Notes under the pieces: model-generated
What the model was told of the DNA's origin: nothing
Seen by the model: only the letters and a program-made list of their open reading frames with translations
Databases searched by the model: none
Shown: in pieces, positions 8,316 to 17,561 of the stretch
Numbering within the stretch: position 1 is the first letter of the stretch
Layout of the letters: every line of letters starts with the position of its first letter
Assembly (NCBI GenBank): GCA_002389505.1
Contig: DGPA01000027.1
Span: 34,209-98,208 of the forward strand
DNA from: Halieaceae bacterium UBA4452
GTDB lineage: Bacteria > Pseudomonadota > Gammaproteobacteria > Pseudomonadales > Halieaceae
DNA length: 64,000 nucleotides
Direction: 5' to 3'
Position numbers and translations under genes: made by a program

Positions 8316-9737
8316 ATGATATTTAGCTCTAACCTATTTTTATTGATTTTCTTACCGATCACTTGGTTGGTGTTTATTGCGCTCAAGCATTGGCTGCGAG
8401 CGTATCGCGCCGGTGCTGCACTATTATTGTGTTGGTTGCTGATCGCCTCCCTGTTGTTTTATGCGCAGTGGAGTACTCGCGACCTCGGGGTATTGTTGTT
8501 TGTTGTGCTGGTCAATTGGGTTTTTGCTTATCTGGTCAGCCTGTTTGGCAGCCGATTTTGGTTACCACTCATTGTTGTGGTCAACTTGGCTGTCATAGGC
8601 TTCTTTAAATATTGGCCTTTGGCGCAAGGTGATACCTCAACACTCATCATAACTGCTGGACTACCCCTGGGAGTTTCCTTTTATATTTTTCAGGCAATTG
8701 CCTACCAAGTCGATCATTCACGAGGCGTTATCGGCTTAGACAAAGGCTTATATTTTCCACTGTTTTTGTGTTTTTTCCCTCAGTTAATCGCGGGCCCTAT
8801 CGTTCATGGTCGCCAATTAATTCCTCAATTAAAGAAAATAACCTCTCGGCCAATCCCTTTCACTCTCGGACTGTCCATGTTGGCCATAGGGCTGGCTAAG
8901 AAGGTACTGGTCGCAGATACGTTGGCAGGCGGCGTTAATGCCATTTATGCTGGCACGTACGGGGAAAATAGTATTGTCACCTTAGCCGCAGGTGTGACCT
9001 ACGGAACCCAGTTGTACTTTGATTTTTCTGGTTATGCAGATATGGCAGTAGGCATAGGTTTGTTATTTGGTTTAAAACTACCGCAAAATTTCAATCAACC
9101 CTACAATGCGACCAGCGTCACCCTGTTTTGGCGTCGTTGGCATATGACTCTTTCTAGATTCCTTAGAGATTATGTGTATATTCCACTGGGCGGTAACCGG
9201 AAGAGTGAGTCGCACCGCTTAGCTAATTTATTGCTGACAATGGGGTTAGGTGGAATTTGGCATGGGGCGGGCTTGCAGTTCTTGGTGTGGGGTTTTTTAC
9301 ACGGCTGTATTTTATCGGTTGAGCACCTGGGGCGTCGTCACTGTGGTGTCATCCAGCAGCGGTTACCAAGAGCGGTGCGTTGGTTCCTGACGTTCACTGT
9401 CGTCATGCTGCTGTGGATTCCCTTCCGAGCAAATGATCTTCACCACGCCGCTAAAATTCTTTCAGGAATACAAACGCTACCGGCGGTGGTTTGGCCGTCG
9501 ATAGGCTCTGTAACTGACCTTATTAGTCGAGTTGACAGTTCAGCAAGCAGCCCAGAAACAGTACTGTTTTGTTCGCTCGTGGTCCTGGCGTTAGTGGCGA
9601 CCCGACCCACTAGCTGGCGCTGGGCACTCCAAGCCAGTGATCTAAAACGAAGCTTCACAGCGACGTTACTACTGCTCCTCGTACTAAAGACTCTGGTAGA
9701 TCGACCAGATGCCCCTTTCTTGTATTTTCAGTTTTAG
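8316..9737 (+). CDS. MBOAT-family O-acyltransferase (AlgI/DltB-like)
   Basis: Polytopic inner-membrane acyltransferase that in known relatives moves acyl groups across the membrane onto alginate, teichoic acid or other glycans. The family opening MIFSSNLFLLIFLP supports the ATG at 8316 rather than an in-frame ATG 57 bases upstream, although neither has a strong ribosome site. Around ten hydrophobic segments are present. The signature region reads FWRRWHMTLSRFLRDYVYIPLGGNR, followed by GGIWHGAGLQFLVWGFLHG, which contains the conserved His residues of MBOAT enzymes. It ends two bases before the next gene. No polysaccharide synthesis genes are nearby, so the acceptor is unknown. Confidence 0.9.
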   Translation: MIFSSNLFLLIFLPITWLVFIALKHWLRAYRAGAALLLCWLLIASLLFYAQWSTRDLGVLLFVVLVNWVFAYLVSLFGSRFWLPLIVVVNLAVIGFFKYWPLAQGDTSTLIITAGLPLGVSFYIFQAIAYQVDHSRGVIGLDKGLYFPLFLCFFPQLIAGPIVHGRQLIPQLKKITSRPIPFTLGLSMLAIGLAKKVLVADTLAGGVNAIYAGTYGENSIVTLAAGVTYGTQLYFDFSGYADMAVGIGLLFGLKLPQNFNQPYNATSVTLFWRRWHMTLSRFLRDYVYIPLGGNRKSESHRLANLLLTMGLGGIWHGAGLQFLVWGFLHGCILSVEHLGRRHCGVIQQRLPRAVRWFLTFTVVMLLWIPFRANDLHHAAKILSGIQTLPAVVWPSIGSVTDLISRVDSSASSPETVLFCSLVVLALVATRPTSWRWALQASDLKRSFTATLLLLLVLKTLVDRPDAPFLYFQF

Positions 9738-9739
9738 CG

Positions 9740-10756
9740 ATGAACGAAAAGCAAAAGGCTCGACTACTTGTCACTCTATCTGGGGTATTCCTTGGGGGTA
9801 TGAGTTGGATGATTGTTTGGCTCGTTATTATCGCATTGCAATTGGAGAAAGGTCATCCTGATAACGTCTGGGTAAAGGACGCCTATTCCTTGAAAACTCG
9901 TGCTATCACATCCACTGATGCGAGCCCCAAGATCTTGATTGTTGGCGGATCGGCATCCATGTTTGGCGTTGATAGCAGTCTTTTGGCTGAGCAATTCGGT
10001 ACGCCAGTGATCAATTTTGCGGTCAACGCTGGTATTGGAACTTATGCGCTACCGGCGTTGGCAGACCCCCATATCAGTAAGGGTGATGTGGTACTCATGC
10101 CGCTGGAATACCGATTGCTATTATGGGACGGCATACCGAGCTACGTGACCTTGTCTTGGGTGCTGGAACACCCTGAATCCTTAAGACGTTGGCGGTTAAA
10201 GTCACTCTTTTCTGGCCTATGGCAACTACCTCTGAAGCGCGCATTAGCAAGCTACGACAGTAGCGATTTGACGGTAGATAGTGAATTTCCTTACGGTGCC
10301 CATCGCCTAAATAGTCATGGCGATCAAACATTCACGCACGCCTCTGAGCGCTCTGAACAACAGCTAGCGGTGGTGGAAGCTTTAGAGCCCGAGTCTTACG
10401 CAGAAAATTTGATAAACAGTAAGATTGGTCTTCAAGAGTGGCAGTTTTGGTGGCGTCAATGGCGTGAGCGAGGTGCTTGTCTATTGGTCGTACCCCCACC
10501 AATGCTTGCTCATATCAGTTATTTCGTGGGTGAGTCAAAACTGTTTTTTGATTCTGTACCCCACCGTGTTCGACACCGTGGAGTGGCCTATAAAGGCCAG
10601 CCTCAAATGACTTTTTTCCCGGCATCAGCCATGTTCGATACGTCTTACCATTTGACGGCCGAGGCTAGGCAACAGTATACGCAATGGATAATCGAGGTAT
10701 TGCCCTCAACTATTCAAGAGTGTCGCGTCCCAGCATTGGATGAGTCTGACATATAA
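9740..10756 (+). CDS. SGNH-like partner of the MBOAT acyltransferase
   Basis: 338 aa protein with one N-terminal membrane anchor (near residues 10-33) and a periplasmic domain. The start VGGSASMFGVDSSLL contains a candidate nucleophile Ser in an SGNH-like block I, followed by NFAVNAGIGT (block II-like Gly/Asn). The C-terminus carries FDTSYHLTAEA, the D-x-x-x-H arrangement expected for the catalytic Asp and His. In alginate, cellulose and teichoic acid systems an MBOAT protein works with such an anchored periplasmic acyl-handling partner. The two-base gap to the upstream gene fits a two-gene operon. I do not recognise a named ortholog; the acyl donor and acceptor are unknown. Confidence 0.7.
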   Translation: MNEKQKARLLVTLSGVFLGGMSWMIVWLVIIALQLEKGHPDNVWVKDAYSLKTRAITSTDASPKILIVGGSASMFGVDSSLLAEQFGTPVINFAVNAGIGTYALPALADPHISKGDVVLMPLEYRLLLWDGIPSYVTLSWVLEHPESLRRWRLKSLFSGLWQLPLKRALASYDSSDLTVDSEFPYGAHRLNSHGDQTFTHASERSEQQLAVVEALEPESYAENLINSKIGLQEWQFWWRQWRERGACLLVVPPPMLAHISYFVGESKLFFDSVPHRVRHRGVAYKGQPQMTFFPASAMFDTSYHLTAEARQQYTQWIIEVLPSTIQECRVPALDESDI

Positions 10757-10887
10757 AGTTGACGGACCAGAAGTCCGCTATGAAGGCTATGCCGACACCG
10801 GACGCCCCTTACTCGGTACTCGCTTACCTGCGAGAAGCTTCTTAGCTTAATCAGCCCGTTAAATAACTGACGCGTTTGAAAAAATGG

Positions 10888-11385
10888 TTATGGTTTATTG
10901 GCTTCACGCGCAAAGGAGCTGAGGGATTTGCCCGTTAAGCGATAGACGGTCCATTCAGATTGGGGTTTGGCGCCCACCGCTTCATAAAATTCAATGGCGG
11001 ATTGATTCCAATTTAACACGCTCCATTCAACCCGGCCGCAGCCCTTGGCCACTGCAATGCCGGCAAGATGCTGGAGCAAGCTCTTGCCAGCACCCAGACC
11101 CCGATGGTTAGGCGTGACATACAGATCCTCAAGATATAAGCCATGCCGACCTAACCAGGTTGAGAAATTGAAAAAAAACAGGGCAAAACCAATAGCCGTG
11201 TCGCCCTGCCAACAGAGCACCGAAAATACAGTGGGCGCAGGGCCAAAGAGCGCCTCGCGTAAATCCGTTTCCGTGGCAACAACGGCGTTGGAATCTCGTT
11301 CGTAGTCAGCCAAATCTTGGATGAACGCCAGTATTTGTTCGACGTCCTGTTCGCGAGCAGGAGCGATAGCAAAGGGTATCGACAC
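10888..11385 (-). CDS. GNAT-family N-acetyltransferase
   Basis: 165 aa acetyl-CoA-dependent N-acetyltransferase. The acetyl-CoA loop is visible in LYLEDLYVTPNHRGLGAGKSLL (near residues 84-105), with R-G-L-G-A-G as the pyrophosphate-binding motif. The C-terminal WNQSAIEFYEAVGAKP is typical of the diamine/thialysine acetyltransferase (SAT-like) group. Substrates in that group are polyamines or thialysine; this one is untested. It lies about 150 bp downstream of fdsD on the same strand and may be a separate transcript. Confidence 0.88.
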   Translation of the reverse strand: MSIPFAIAPAREQDVEQILAFIQDLADYERDSNAVVATETDLREALFGPAPTVFSVLCWQGDTAIGFALFFFNFSTWLGRHGLYLEDLYVTPNHRGLGAGKSLLQHLAGIAVAKGCGRVEWSVLNWNQSAIEFYEAVGAKPQSEWTVYRLTGKSLSSFAREANKP

Positions 11386-11536
11386 AGGATGTCCTCCGTC
11401 AAAAAATGATTAATAACAGCGTGGTCAGCCACCACAGTTTACCCGAGCAGTCGCTCACGACAAAAGCGGTAAGGCTGGCTATTGCTAACTCTTGAGCACC
11501 GTGCGATCGGCAGCCGGGGTCAGCAACGCCTGTAGG

Positions 11537-11740
11537 TTACAAAATTTTGGCGGCTTCTTTTGCCAGCGGTGTTAATACCTCGTTATCTTCTTGTGTGAGC
11601 GTGACCAGTGTCGCTCGGAGCGAGGGTGACCAGAACCGTCGTACGTGGTCGGCAATTTTTTCAGGCCCTTGGTCGCCAAGATTGAGAGCAATGAGATTGA
11701 TATTCTTTATGACGCTGTCGCGCAACGGGTCGTCGCTCAC
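11537..11740 (-). CDS. fdsD: NAD-dependent formate dehydrogenase, delta subunit
   Basis: 67 aa small protein matching the FdsD family in size, position and sequence style: NINLIALN near the N-terminus and KIADHVRRFWSPSLRATL in the middle. In Rhodobacter capsulatus FdsD helps insert or stabilise the bis-MGD cofactor of the formate dehydrogenase and is part of the complex. Its ATG overlaps the fdhD stop by four bases, so the two are probably translationally coupled. It is the last gene of the fdsGBA-fdhD-fdsD operon. Confidence 0.88.
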   Translation of the reverse strand: MSDDPLRDSVIKNINLIALNLGDQGPEKIADHVRRFWSPSLRATLVTLTQEDNEVLTPLAKEAAKIL

Positions 11741-12552
11741 GATGATTGCCCCAGGTTATAGCAGGTATGTCGACCCGAGCGCGCAAAACCGATCAGGCTG
11801 AGCCCTGCGCTTCGCGCATGATCAATCGCCAGACTGGTAGGGGCTGACAGGGTTACCAGCGCGCTAATGCCGGCGGTGCAGGTTTTGTCTACGAGCTCAT
11901 AGCTAGCGCGGCTAGACATGAGAATAAAACCGGCAGACGAGGGATCGGTAGCGCTGTAGGCGCCAATCAGCTTGTCCAGCGCATTGTGCCGGCCAACGTC
12001 CTCTCGGATCAGTAAGATGTCACCGTCGGCGCTACAAAAAGCCGCCGCGTGGCCGCCACCGGTTTGCTGCTGAAGCGGCTGATAATCTTGCAACCCGCGA
12101 ACAGCCCGTTGAATCGCCGTATTGGAAGGACACCAGGGCACTACTGGACTCGGCTCATCAATGGCTTGATCAAGGGACTCAACACCGCATAAACCGCAGC
12201 CGGTTTTACCTGTCTGTGTTCGTCTTCGTTGTTTGAGTCGGTGAATACAGGCGCTGCTAACGGTCATCTCTATACTGATGCCTTGGGTGACTTCTTCAAT
12301 CGCCAGATCATAGAGCTGCTCTGGGCTATCAATGATTCCCTCGCTCAAGCTAAAGCCCAGTCCAAAATCCTCTAGCGCATTGGGGGTTGCCATCATCACT
12401 GCCGTGCTGATGCCGTTATAGACCATAGCTATCGGCATCTCGACGATAACGGTTTGCTGATCGCTCTTCGCTGAGACAGGTGAATCAGCTCGAAAGGGTG
12501 CGGCAGATACCCTTCGATGATCACGCATATCGGCAATGAGATCAGACTTCAC
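11737..12552 (-). CDS. fdhD: Formate dehydrogenase sulfurtransferase (FdhD/FdsC)
   Basis: 271 aa accessory protein that passes sulfur from a cysteine desulfurase to the molybdenum cofactor before it enters formate dehydrogenase. The essential Cys pair appears as TGCGLCG, and the C-terminal signature as REDVGRHNALDKL. In fds operons this gene is also called fdsC. Its proposed start overlaps the end of fdsA by 11 bases; an in-frame ATG at codon 9 is an alternative. Cytoplasmic. Confidence 0.95.
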   Translation of the reverse strand: MKSDLIADMRDHRRVSAAPFRADSPVSAKSDQQTVIVEMPIAMVYNGISTAVMMATPNALEDFGLGFSLSEGIIDSPEQLYDLAIEEVTQGISIEMTVSSACIHRLKQRRRTQTGKTGCGLCGVESLDQAIDEPSPVVPWCPSNTAIQRAVRGLQDYQPLQQQTGGGHAAAFCSADGDILLIREDVGRHNALDKLIGAYSATDPSSAGFILMSSRASYELVDKTCTAGISALVTLSAPTSLAIDHARSAGLSLIGFARSGRHTCYNLGQSS

Positions 12553-15406
12553 TGACGCGGGCTCGCTGGCGTTTCAGTGCCTGCTGCTGCTTGTCGAAGT
12601 CTTGAGCTTGTTGCTGCCAAAGCGAGGGCTGGCTCACTTTCTCGACTTGCACGGCGGTGACTTTGTATTCAGGACAGTTGGTCGCCCAATCGGAGTTGTC
12701 GGTGGTAATAACGTTAGCCCCACTGAAAGGGTGGTGGAAGGTTGTATACACCACACCGGGCTGGATACGACTCGTTATTCTGGCGCGCAGCACCGTTTGG
12801 CCCGCGCGACTTTGTATGCCTAACCAGTCGCCGTCCTTCACGCCACGCAGTTGCGCATCGCTGGGATGAATATCCAGTAAATCCTCTTCATGCCATTGCT
12901 GATTTTTAGTGCGCCGGGTTTGAGCCCCTACGTTGTATTGGCTCAGGATACGACCCGTCGTCAGCAGTAACGGGAATCGGCGAGACGAGCGCTCTTCGGT
13001 GGCGACAAAGCGGGTAATCGCAAAGCGACCAAGGCCAATGGGGAAATCCTCGGTGTGCATAACGGGGGTGCCATTGGGCGAACGCTCGTTACAGGGCCAT
13101 TGGATACTTCCTTGCTGTTCCAATTTTTCATAGCTGACGCCGTGAAAGCTTGGCGTCAGGCTAGCAATCTCCGCCATAATGTCGCTGGGGTGCTCGTAGT
13201 GCATGGGGTATCCTAGCGCCTTCGACAGCGCACAAGTGACCTGCCAGTCCTCGAGGCCAGCCAATGGCGGCATGACTTTGCGCACGCGATTAATCCGTCG
13301 CTCAGCATTGGTAAACGTGCCGTTTTTCTCTAAAAAGGTCGATCCAGGTAGCAAAACGTGGGCAAACTTTGCGGTTTCGTTGAGAAAAATATCTTGTACG
13401 ATTAAGCAGTCGAGCGCACGCAAGGCACTCTCCACGTGCTGAGTATTCGGGTCCGACTGGGCGATGTCTTCACCTTGAACATAGAGCCCTTTGAAATGTC
13501 CTGCGAGGGCGGCGTCGAACATATTGGGAATGCGTAACCCTGGCTCATTATCGAGTTCGACTCCCCAGGCCGCTTCAAAGCGACGGCGAGCAAGGTCGTC
13601 GCTGACGTGTTGGTAGCCCGGCAGTTCATGAGGGAACGAACCCATATCACAGGAGCCCTGGACATTATTTTGACCGCGCAGGGGGTTTACTCCAACACCC
13701 TCTCGACCAATATTGCCTGTTGCCATGGCAAGGTTGGCAATGCCCATGACCATTGTCGATCCTTGGCTGTGTTCGGTCACCCCAAGACCGTAATAAATAG
13801 CCCCGTTGGGGGCTAGAGCGTATTGGCGGGCCGCTTCACGTACGGCCGTTGGATCGACGCTTGTCTGATCTACAACGTGCTCGGGAGCATGGATTGGGTC
13901 GCTGATAAAGGCTCGCCACTGCTGATAGCTGTCGTCCGCGCAGCGTGCCGCGATAAAGTCTCTCGCTTCAAGCCCTTCCGTAACGACGACATGGGCGAGT
14001 GCATTGATGAGGGCAACATTGGTACCCGGCTGCAAAGGCAGGTGCAAGGCGTGCGCGGTATGCGGTGTGTCGAGTAAATCAATACGTCGAGGATCGATAA
14101 CAATGAGCTGGGCACCCTGGCGTAAACGTCTTCGAAGCTGTGATCCAAAGACCGGATGGGCGTCGGTAGGATTGGCGCCAATGACAACAATAACGTCGGC
14201 TTGCATCACCGAGTCAAAACTCTGAGTGCCCGCCGATTCACCCATTGTCGCCTTCAAACCATAGCCGGTGGGGGAGTGACAGACACGCGCACAGGTATCG
14301 GTATTGTTATTGCCAAAGCCCGCGCGAATGAGTTTTTGAACGAGATAGGTTTCTTCGTTGGTGCACCGAGACGAGGTAATGCCGCCAACGCTATTGCGTC
14401 CATAGCGCTGTTGAATCCCTTTGATTTTATCTGCTGCGAAGCCCAAAGCCTCCTCCCAACTTACCTCGCGCCAAGGCTGCTCAATACTGTCGCGAATCAT
14501 GGGGTGGCGAATACGGTCTTTATGGGTGGCATATCCAAAGGCAAAGCGGCCCTTGACACAGGAGTGTCCTTGGTTGGCGGCGCCCTTTTTATAGGGGGTC
14601 ATTCTGACGAGCTGATCGCCCTTCATTTCGGCTTTAAAAGAGCAGCCGACACCGCAGTAGGCGCAGGTGGTCACGATACTATGATCAGGCTGCCCGGCAT
14701 CGATAATCGTCTTTTCCATGAGTGTCGCAGTGGGACACGCCTGCACACAAGCACCACAGGAGACGCACTCGGATGACATAAAGTCGGCACTTGAGCCAGG
14801 CGCTATTTTGGAGTCAAAGCCGCGACCGTCCACGGTGAGCGCAAAGGTGCCTTGTACTTCACTGCAGGCTCGAACGCAGCGCGAACAAACAATACATTTG
14901 CTGGCATCGAAACTAAAGTAGGGGTTGGACTGATCTTTGCCCTCAAGGAGATGGTTCTCGCCGTCAAAGCCGTAGCGGACTTCTCTCAACCCGACCACGC
15001 CTGCCATATCTTGTAGTTCACAGTCGCCATTGGCCGGGCAGGTGAGGCAGTCGAGGGGGTGGTCGGAAATATACAATTCCATAATGTTGCGACGTAGTGT
15101 TGCCAGCTTCGCCGTTTGGGTGGATATCTTCATACCCTGTTCGGTGGGCGTGGTGCAGGCAGCGGGCGTGCCCCGACGTCCCTCCACCTGCACGGCGCAC
15201 AGGCGGCAAGAACCGAAAGCCTCCAAATTGTCGCTGGCACACAGTTTTGGAATGTTGATACCTGCCAGCGCTGCGGCGCGCAGTACCGACGTTCCTTCAG
15301 GTACAGCAATATCAACACCATCGATAGTAACGGTCACCAAAACATCGGAGTGTACTGCGGGCGTCCCATGATCCTTGTCGGATGAGGGCGTGTAATAAGC
15401 GATCAT
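12542..15406 (-). CDS. fdsA: NAD-dependent formate dehydrogenase, catalytic alpha subunit
   Basis: 954 aa molybdenum (bis-MGD) subunit that oxidises formate to CO2 in the cytoplasmic FdsABG complex. N-terminal NuoG-like part: [2Fe-2S] cysteines C56, C67, C70 and C84; a His-Cys3 cluster site H116, C120, C123 and C129; two ferredoxin-type [4Fe-4S] sites (C171-C181 and C214-C224). The molybdopterin domain begins with another [4Fe-4S] motif (C248, C251, C255, C283). The catalytic residue is Cys376 in TCARVCHSPT, where selenium enzymes carry Sec; there is no in-frame TGA. The start ATG overlaps the fdsB stop in ATGA, which suggests coupled translation and fixed stoichiometry. Confidence 0.97.
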   Translation of the reverse strand: MIAYYTPSSDKDHGTPAVHSDVLVTVTIDGVDIAVPEGTSVLRAAALAGINIPKLCASDNLEAFGSCRLCAVQVEGRRGTPAACTTPTEQGMKISTQTAKLATLRRNIMELYISDHPLDCLTCPANGDCELQDMAGVVGLREVRYGFDGENHLLEGKDQSNPYFSFDASKCIVCSRCVRACSEVQGTFALTVDGRGFDSKIAPGSSADFMSSECVSCGACVQACPTATLMEKTIIDAGQPDHSIVTTCAYCGVGCSFKAEMKGDQLVRMTPYKKGAANQGHSCVKGRFAFGYATHKDRIRHPMIRDSIEQPWREVSWEEALGFAADKIKGIQQRYGRNSVGGITSSRCTNEETYLVQKLIRAGFGNNNTDTCARVCHSPTGYGLKATMGESAGTQSFDSVMQADVIVVIGANPTDAHPVFGSQLRRRLRQGAQLIVIDPRRIDLLDTPHTAHALHLPLQPGTNVALINALAHVVVTEGLEARDFIAARCADDSYQQWRAFISDPIHAPEHVVDQTSVDPTAVREAARQYALAPNGAIYYGLGVTEHSQGSTMVMGIANLAMATGNIGREGVGVNPLRGQNNVQGSCDMGSFPHELPGYQHVSDDLARRRFEAAWGVELDNEPGLRIPNMFDAALAGHFKGLYVQGEDIAQSDPNTQHVESALRALDCLIVQDIFLNETAKFAHVLLPGSTFLEKNGTFTNAERRINRVRKVMPPLAGLEDWQVTCALSKALGYPMHYEHPSDIMAEIASLTPSFHGVSYEKLEQQGSIQWPCNERSPNGTPVMHTEDFPIGLGRFAITRFVATEERSSRRFPLLLTTGRILSQYNVGAQTRRTKNQQWHEEDLLDIHPSDAQLRGVKDGDWLGIQSRAGQTVLRARITSRIQPGVVYTTFHHPFSGANVITTDNSDWATNCPEYKVTAVQVEKVSQPSLWQQQAQDFDKQQQALKRQRARVSEV

Positions 15407-16953
15407 AACGATGACTCCTTGCCGGCGCTAACCAGCTCGTGACCAAAGTGCTTCATAATGCTGCGGACAGGGACCGGGGTCAGGCCGCCCATCGCGCAGA
15501 GCGACCCGTCTCGCATGGTGTCGCAGAGATCGCCTAGCAGCGTGAGATTATTGCTGACGTCTTGGTTATTTCTAATGCGATCGATGACTTCGACCCCTCG
15601 GGTCGCGCCAATTCGGCATGGGGTGCACTTACCGCAGGATTCCTCTTTACAAAATTCCATAGCAAAGCGGGCTTGTTCTCCCATGTCGGCGCTATCATCG
15701 AAGACCACAATGCCGCCGTGACCAATCATGGCGTCAACCTGGGCGAAGGCTTCGTAATCCATGGGGAGATGCCATTGGGAGTAGGGTAGATAGGCCCCGA
15801 GAGGGCCGCCCACCTGCGCGGCTTTGAGTGGTCGACCACTGAAGCTGCTGTTCCCAAAATCCTCTATGAGCTCTTTCAAAGACAAGCCGAAAGCACATTC
15901 CACCAGCCCGCCTTGTTTAATATTGCCCGCCAATTGAAAGGCCAGCGTGCCCTTTGATCGTTCGTAGCCGAGGGCCGCATAGCCTGCAGCGCCGCTGTCC
16001 AAAATCCACGGTATGCTAGCCAGCGTTAGGACGTTGTTGACCACCGTAGGCTGCCCAAAAAGACCTTCGATGGCCGGTAATGGCGGCTTGGCGCGAACTA
16101 AGCCTCGTTTACCCTCTAGACTCTCCAAGAGAGAGGTTTCCTCGCCACAGATATAGGCGCCCGCGGCTAAGCGAACCTCGCAGTGAAAGGTTTTTCCGGA
16201 TCCGAGCAGACTGTCACCGAGCAACCCCGCGGATTCCGCAAGTGCAATGGCTTCGTCGAGGATTAATTTGGCATTAGGATACTCTTCGCGCAGGTAGATA
16301 TAGCCGTGCTCGGCGCCGACAGCCAAACCCGCAATGGCCATGCCTTCAATGACCACAAACGGATCACCTTCCATGATGATTCGATCGGCAAAGGTCCCCG
16401 AGTCACCCTCGTCGGCGTTGCAAACGATATATTTACGATCCCCCGACGCGGTCAGTACGGTTTGCCATTTAATACCTGCTGGAAATGCCGCACCACCGCG
16501 CCCCCTCAGTCCTGACTGAGTGACGCAGTCAACGATCTCCTGGGGATCGAGCGTGAGCGCCTTACTAAGGCCGGTGAAGCCCCCATGGTGTCGATAATCA
16601 TCGATTGATAATGGGTCGGTAACGCCACATCGAGCGAATGTCAGGCGTTGTTGACGCGCCAGAAAAGGGATCTGTTCCGTGGGGCCTTGGTACAGCGGCG
16701 ATTCGGTCACCGGTCTGTCGAGTACACCCTGTGCCAGTAATGGCGCCACATCGGTAACGTCAACGGGACCGTAGGCGATACGCTCGCCCTCATAGTCGAC
16801 TTCAACGAGGGGTTCTAGCCATAACATCCCACGGGTGCCATTACGTACGACGTCACAGCTATCCGACGCCTGTGCCAGAAACAAGTCCGCCACCTCATCA
16901 GCTCCGAGGGACAGCGCGGTGGTATCCCGGGGAATAAAGAGTCGCGTGCTCAT
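15403..16953 (-). CDS. fdsB: NAD-dependent formate dehydrogenase, beta (diaphorase) subunit
   Basis: 516 aa NuoF-like subunit that carries FMN and a [4Fe-4S] cluster and reduces NAD+. An N-terminal thioredoxin-like segment of about 110 residues precedes the FMN loop GLRGRGGAAFPAGIKW, the NAD(H)-binding GAYICGEETSLLESLEG, and the cluster motif ESCGKCTPCR with a fourth Cys in SLCAMG. It overlaps fdsG and fdsA by four bases each, so the order fdsG-fdsB-fdsA is tightly coupled, as in Cupriavidus and Rhodobacter. Confidence 0.97.
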   Translation of the reverse strand: MSTRLFIPRDTTALSLGADEVADLFLAQASDSCDVVRNGTRGMLWLEPLVEVDYEGERIAYGPVDVTDVAPLLAQGVLDRPVTESPLYQGPTEQIPFLARQQRLTFARCGVTDPLSIDDYRHHGGFTGLSKALTLDPQEIVDCVTQSGLRGRGGAAFPAGIKWQTVLTASGDRKYIVCNADEGDSGTFADRIIMEGDPFVVIEGMAIAGLAVGAEHGYIYLREEYPNAKLILDEAIALAESAGLLGDSLLGSGKTFHCEVRLAAGAYICGEETSLLESLEGKRGLVRAKPPLPAIEGLFGQPTVVNNVLTLASIPWILDSGAAGYAALGYERSKGTLAFQLAGNIKQGGLVECAFGLSLKELIEDFGNSSFSGRPLKAAQVGGPLGAYLPYSQWHLPMDYEAFAQVDAMIGHGGIVVFDDSADMGEQARFAMEFCKEESCGKCTPCRIGATRGVEVIDRIRNNQDVSNNLTLLGDLCDTMRDGSLCAMGGLTPVPVRSIMKHFGHELVSAGKESSL

Positions 16954-17429
16954 GAAAGTAGCCTCACCGTATCTACCGCCAGTCGTTCAAATAAACGATC
17001 GACTTTTTCAGCGCTCATGCGCCCGTAAATGGTGTTGTTGACGCGCACCGTAGGCCCAGTGGCGCAATTGCCGAGGCAGTAAACGGGCTCGAGGGAAAAT
17101 TGCCCGTCATCGGTGACATCGTGAAAATCAATGCCCAGTCGCGTTTTAATGTGCGCCTCCAGCTGACGACAGCCTTGGGCCTGGCAGGCTTCTGCACGAC
17201 AGACTGAGACCGCGTGCTTGCCGGGTGGACGCTGGCGAAAATAGTGGTAAAAGCTAATGACACCATGCACATCGGCTTCGCTGACGCGCAGTGCGTCGGC
17301 AATAAGACGGTTACTGTTTGGTGGTAAATACCCAAAGCGGTCTTGGACCGCGTGCAATATGGGCAATAGTGATCCCTCGAGATGTCGATGGGCATCGATA
17401 ATGTCAGAAATGGCTTCGCGCTCAGTCAT
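16950..17429 (-). CDS. fdsG: NAD-dependent formate dehydrogenase, gamma subunit
   Basis: 159 aa NuoE-like subunit with one [2Fe-2S] cluster that passes electrons to FdsB. The cluster ligands are visible as CRAEACQAQGC in the middle and CLGNCATGP near the C-terminus. I placed the start at the ATG giving MTEREAISDIID; the frame stays open about 150 bases further upstream, but that part does not look like the family and would cover the intergenic regulatory region. First gene of the fds operon, divergent from a ModE-like regulator. Confidence 0.94.
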   Translation of the reverse strand: MTEREAISDIIDAHRHLEGSLLPILHAVQDRFGYLPPNSNRLIADALRVSEADVHGVISFYHYFRQRPPGKHAVSVCRAEACQAQGCRQLEAHIKTRLGIDFHDVTDDGQFSLEPVYCLGNCATGPTVRVNNTIYGRMSAEKVDRLFERLAVDTVRLLS

Positions 17430-17441
17430 TGTTTGAGCCTT

Positions 17442-17460
17442 AAATATGAAATATAGTTCA
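17442..17460 (+). repeat. Direct repeat, copy 1 (fdsG side)
   Basis: AAATATGAAATATAGTTCA lies 13-31 bases upstream of the fdsG start. It matches the copy at 17527-17545 in 16 of 19 positions, including an unbroken AAATATGAAAT. Being AT-rich and next to a start codon, it is a candidate operator for the divergent regulator. Confidence 0.5.
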
Positions 17461-17526
17461 TTTATCTGCTGCTTTATGGGAGCATACTGCCATTGAAGAT
17501 AGGCTATCACTGGGTAGATAGAATAA

Positions 17527-17545
17527 AAATATGAAATTGTGTTCA
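17527..17545 (+). repeat. Direct repeat, copy 2 (regulator side)
   Basis: AAATATGAAATTGTGTTCA, the second copy, starts 85 bases after the first and ends 16 bases before the preferred ATG of the regulator gene. Both copies face the same way, so one protein could touch both ends of the divergent promoter region. Confidence 0.5.
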
Positions 17546-17561
17546 GGTTTGCGGGGTGGCA

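Noticed and set aside
11386..11536. Possible terminator after fdsD
   Set aside because: Only a 4-bp stem (GTGG/CCAC) without a T-run.
14270..14290. Possible selenocysteine codon in the formate dehydrogenase active site
   Set aside because: The codon at the catalytic position codes for Cys and no in-frame TGA is present.
14156..14776. 206-codon open frame antisense to fdsA
   Set aside because: It lies wholly inside the confidently assigned fdsA gene and its translation resembles no family.
15018..15385. Several open frames over the 5' part of fdsA
   Set aside because: All overlap the [2Fe-2S] coding region of fdsA and are read-through of biased codons.
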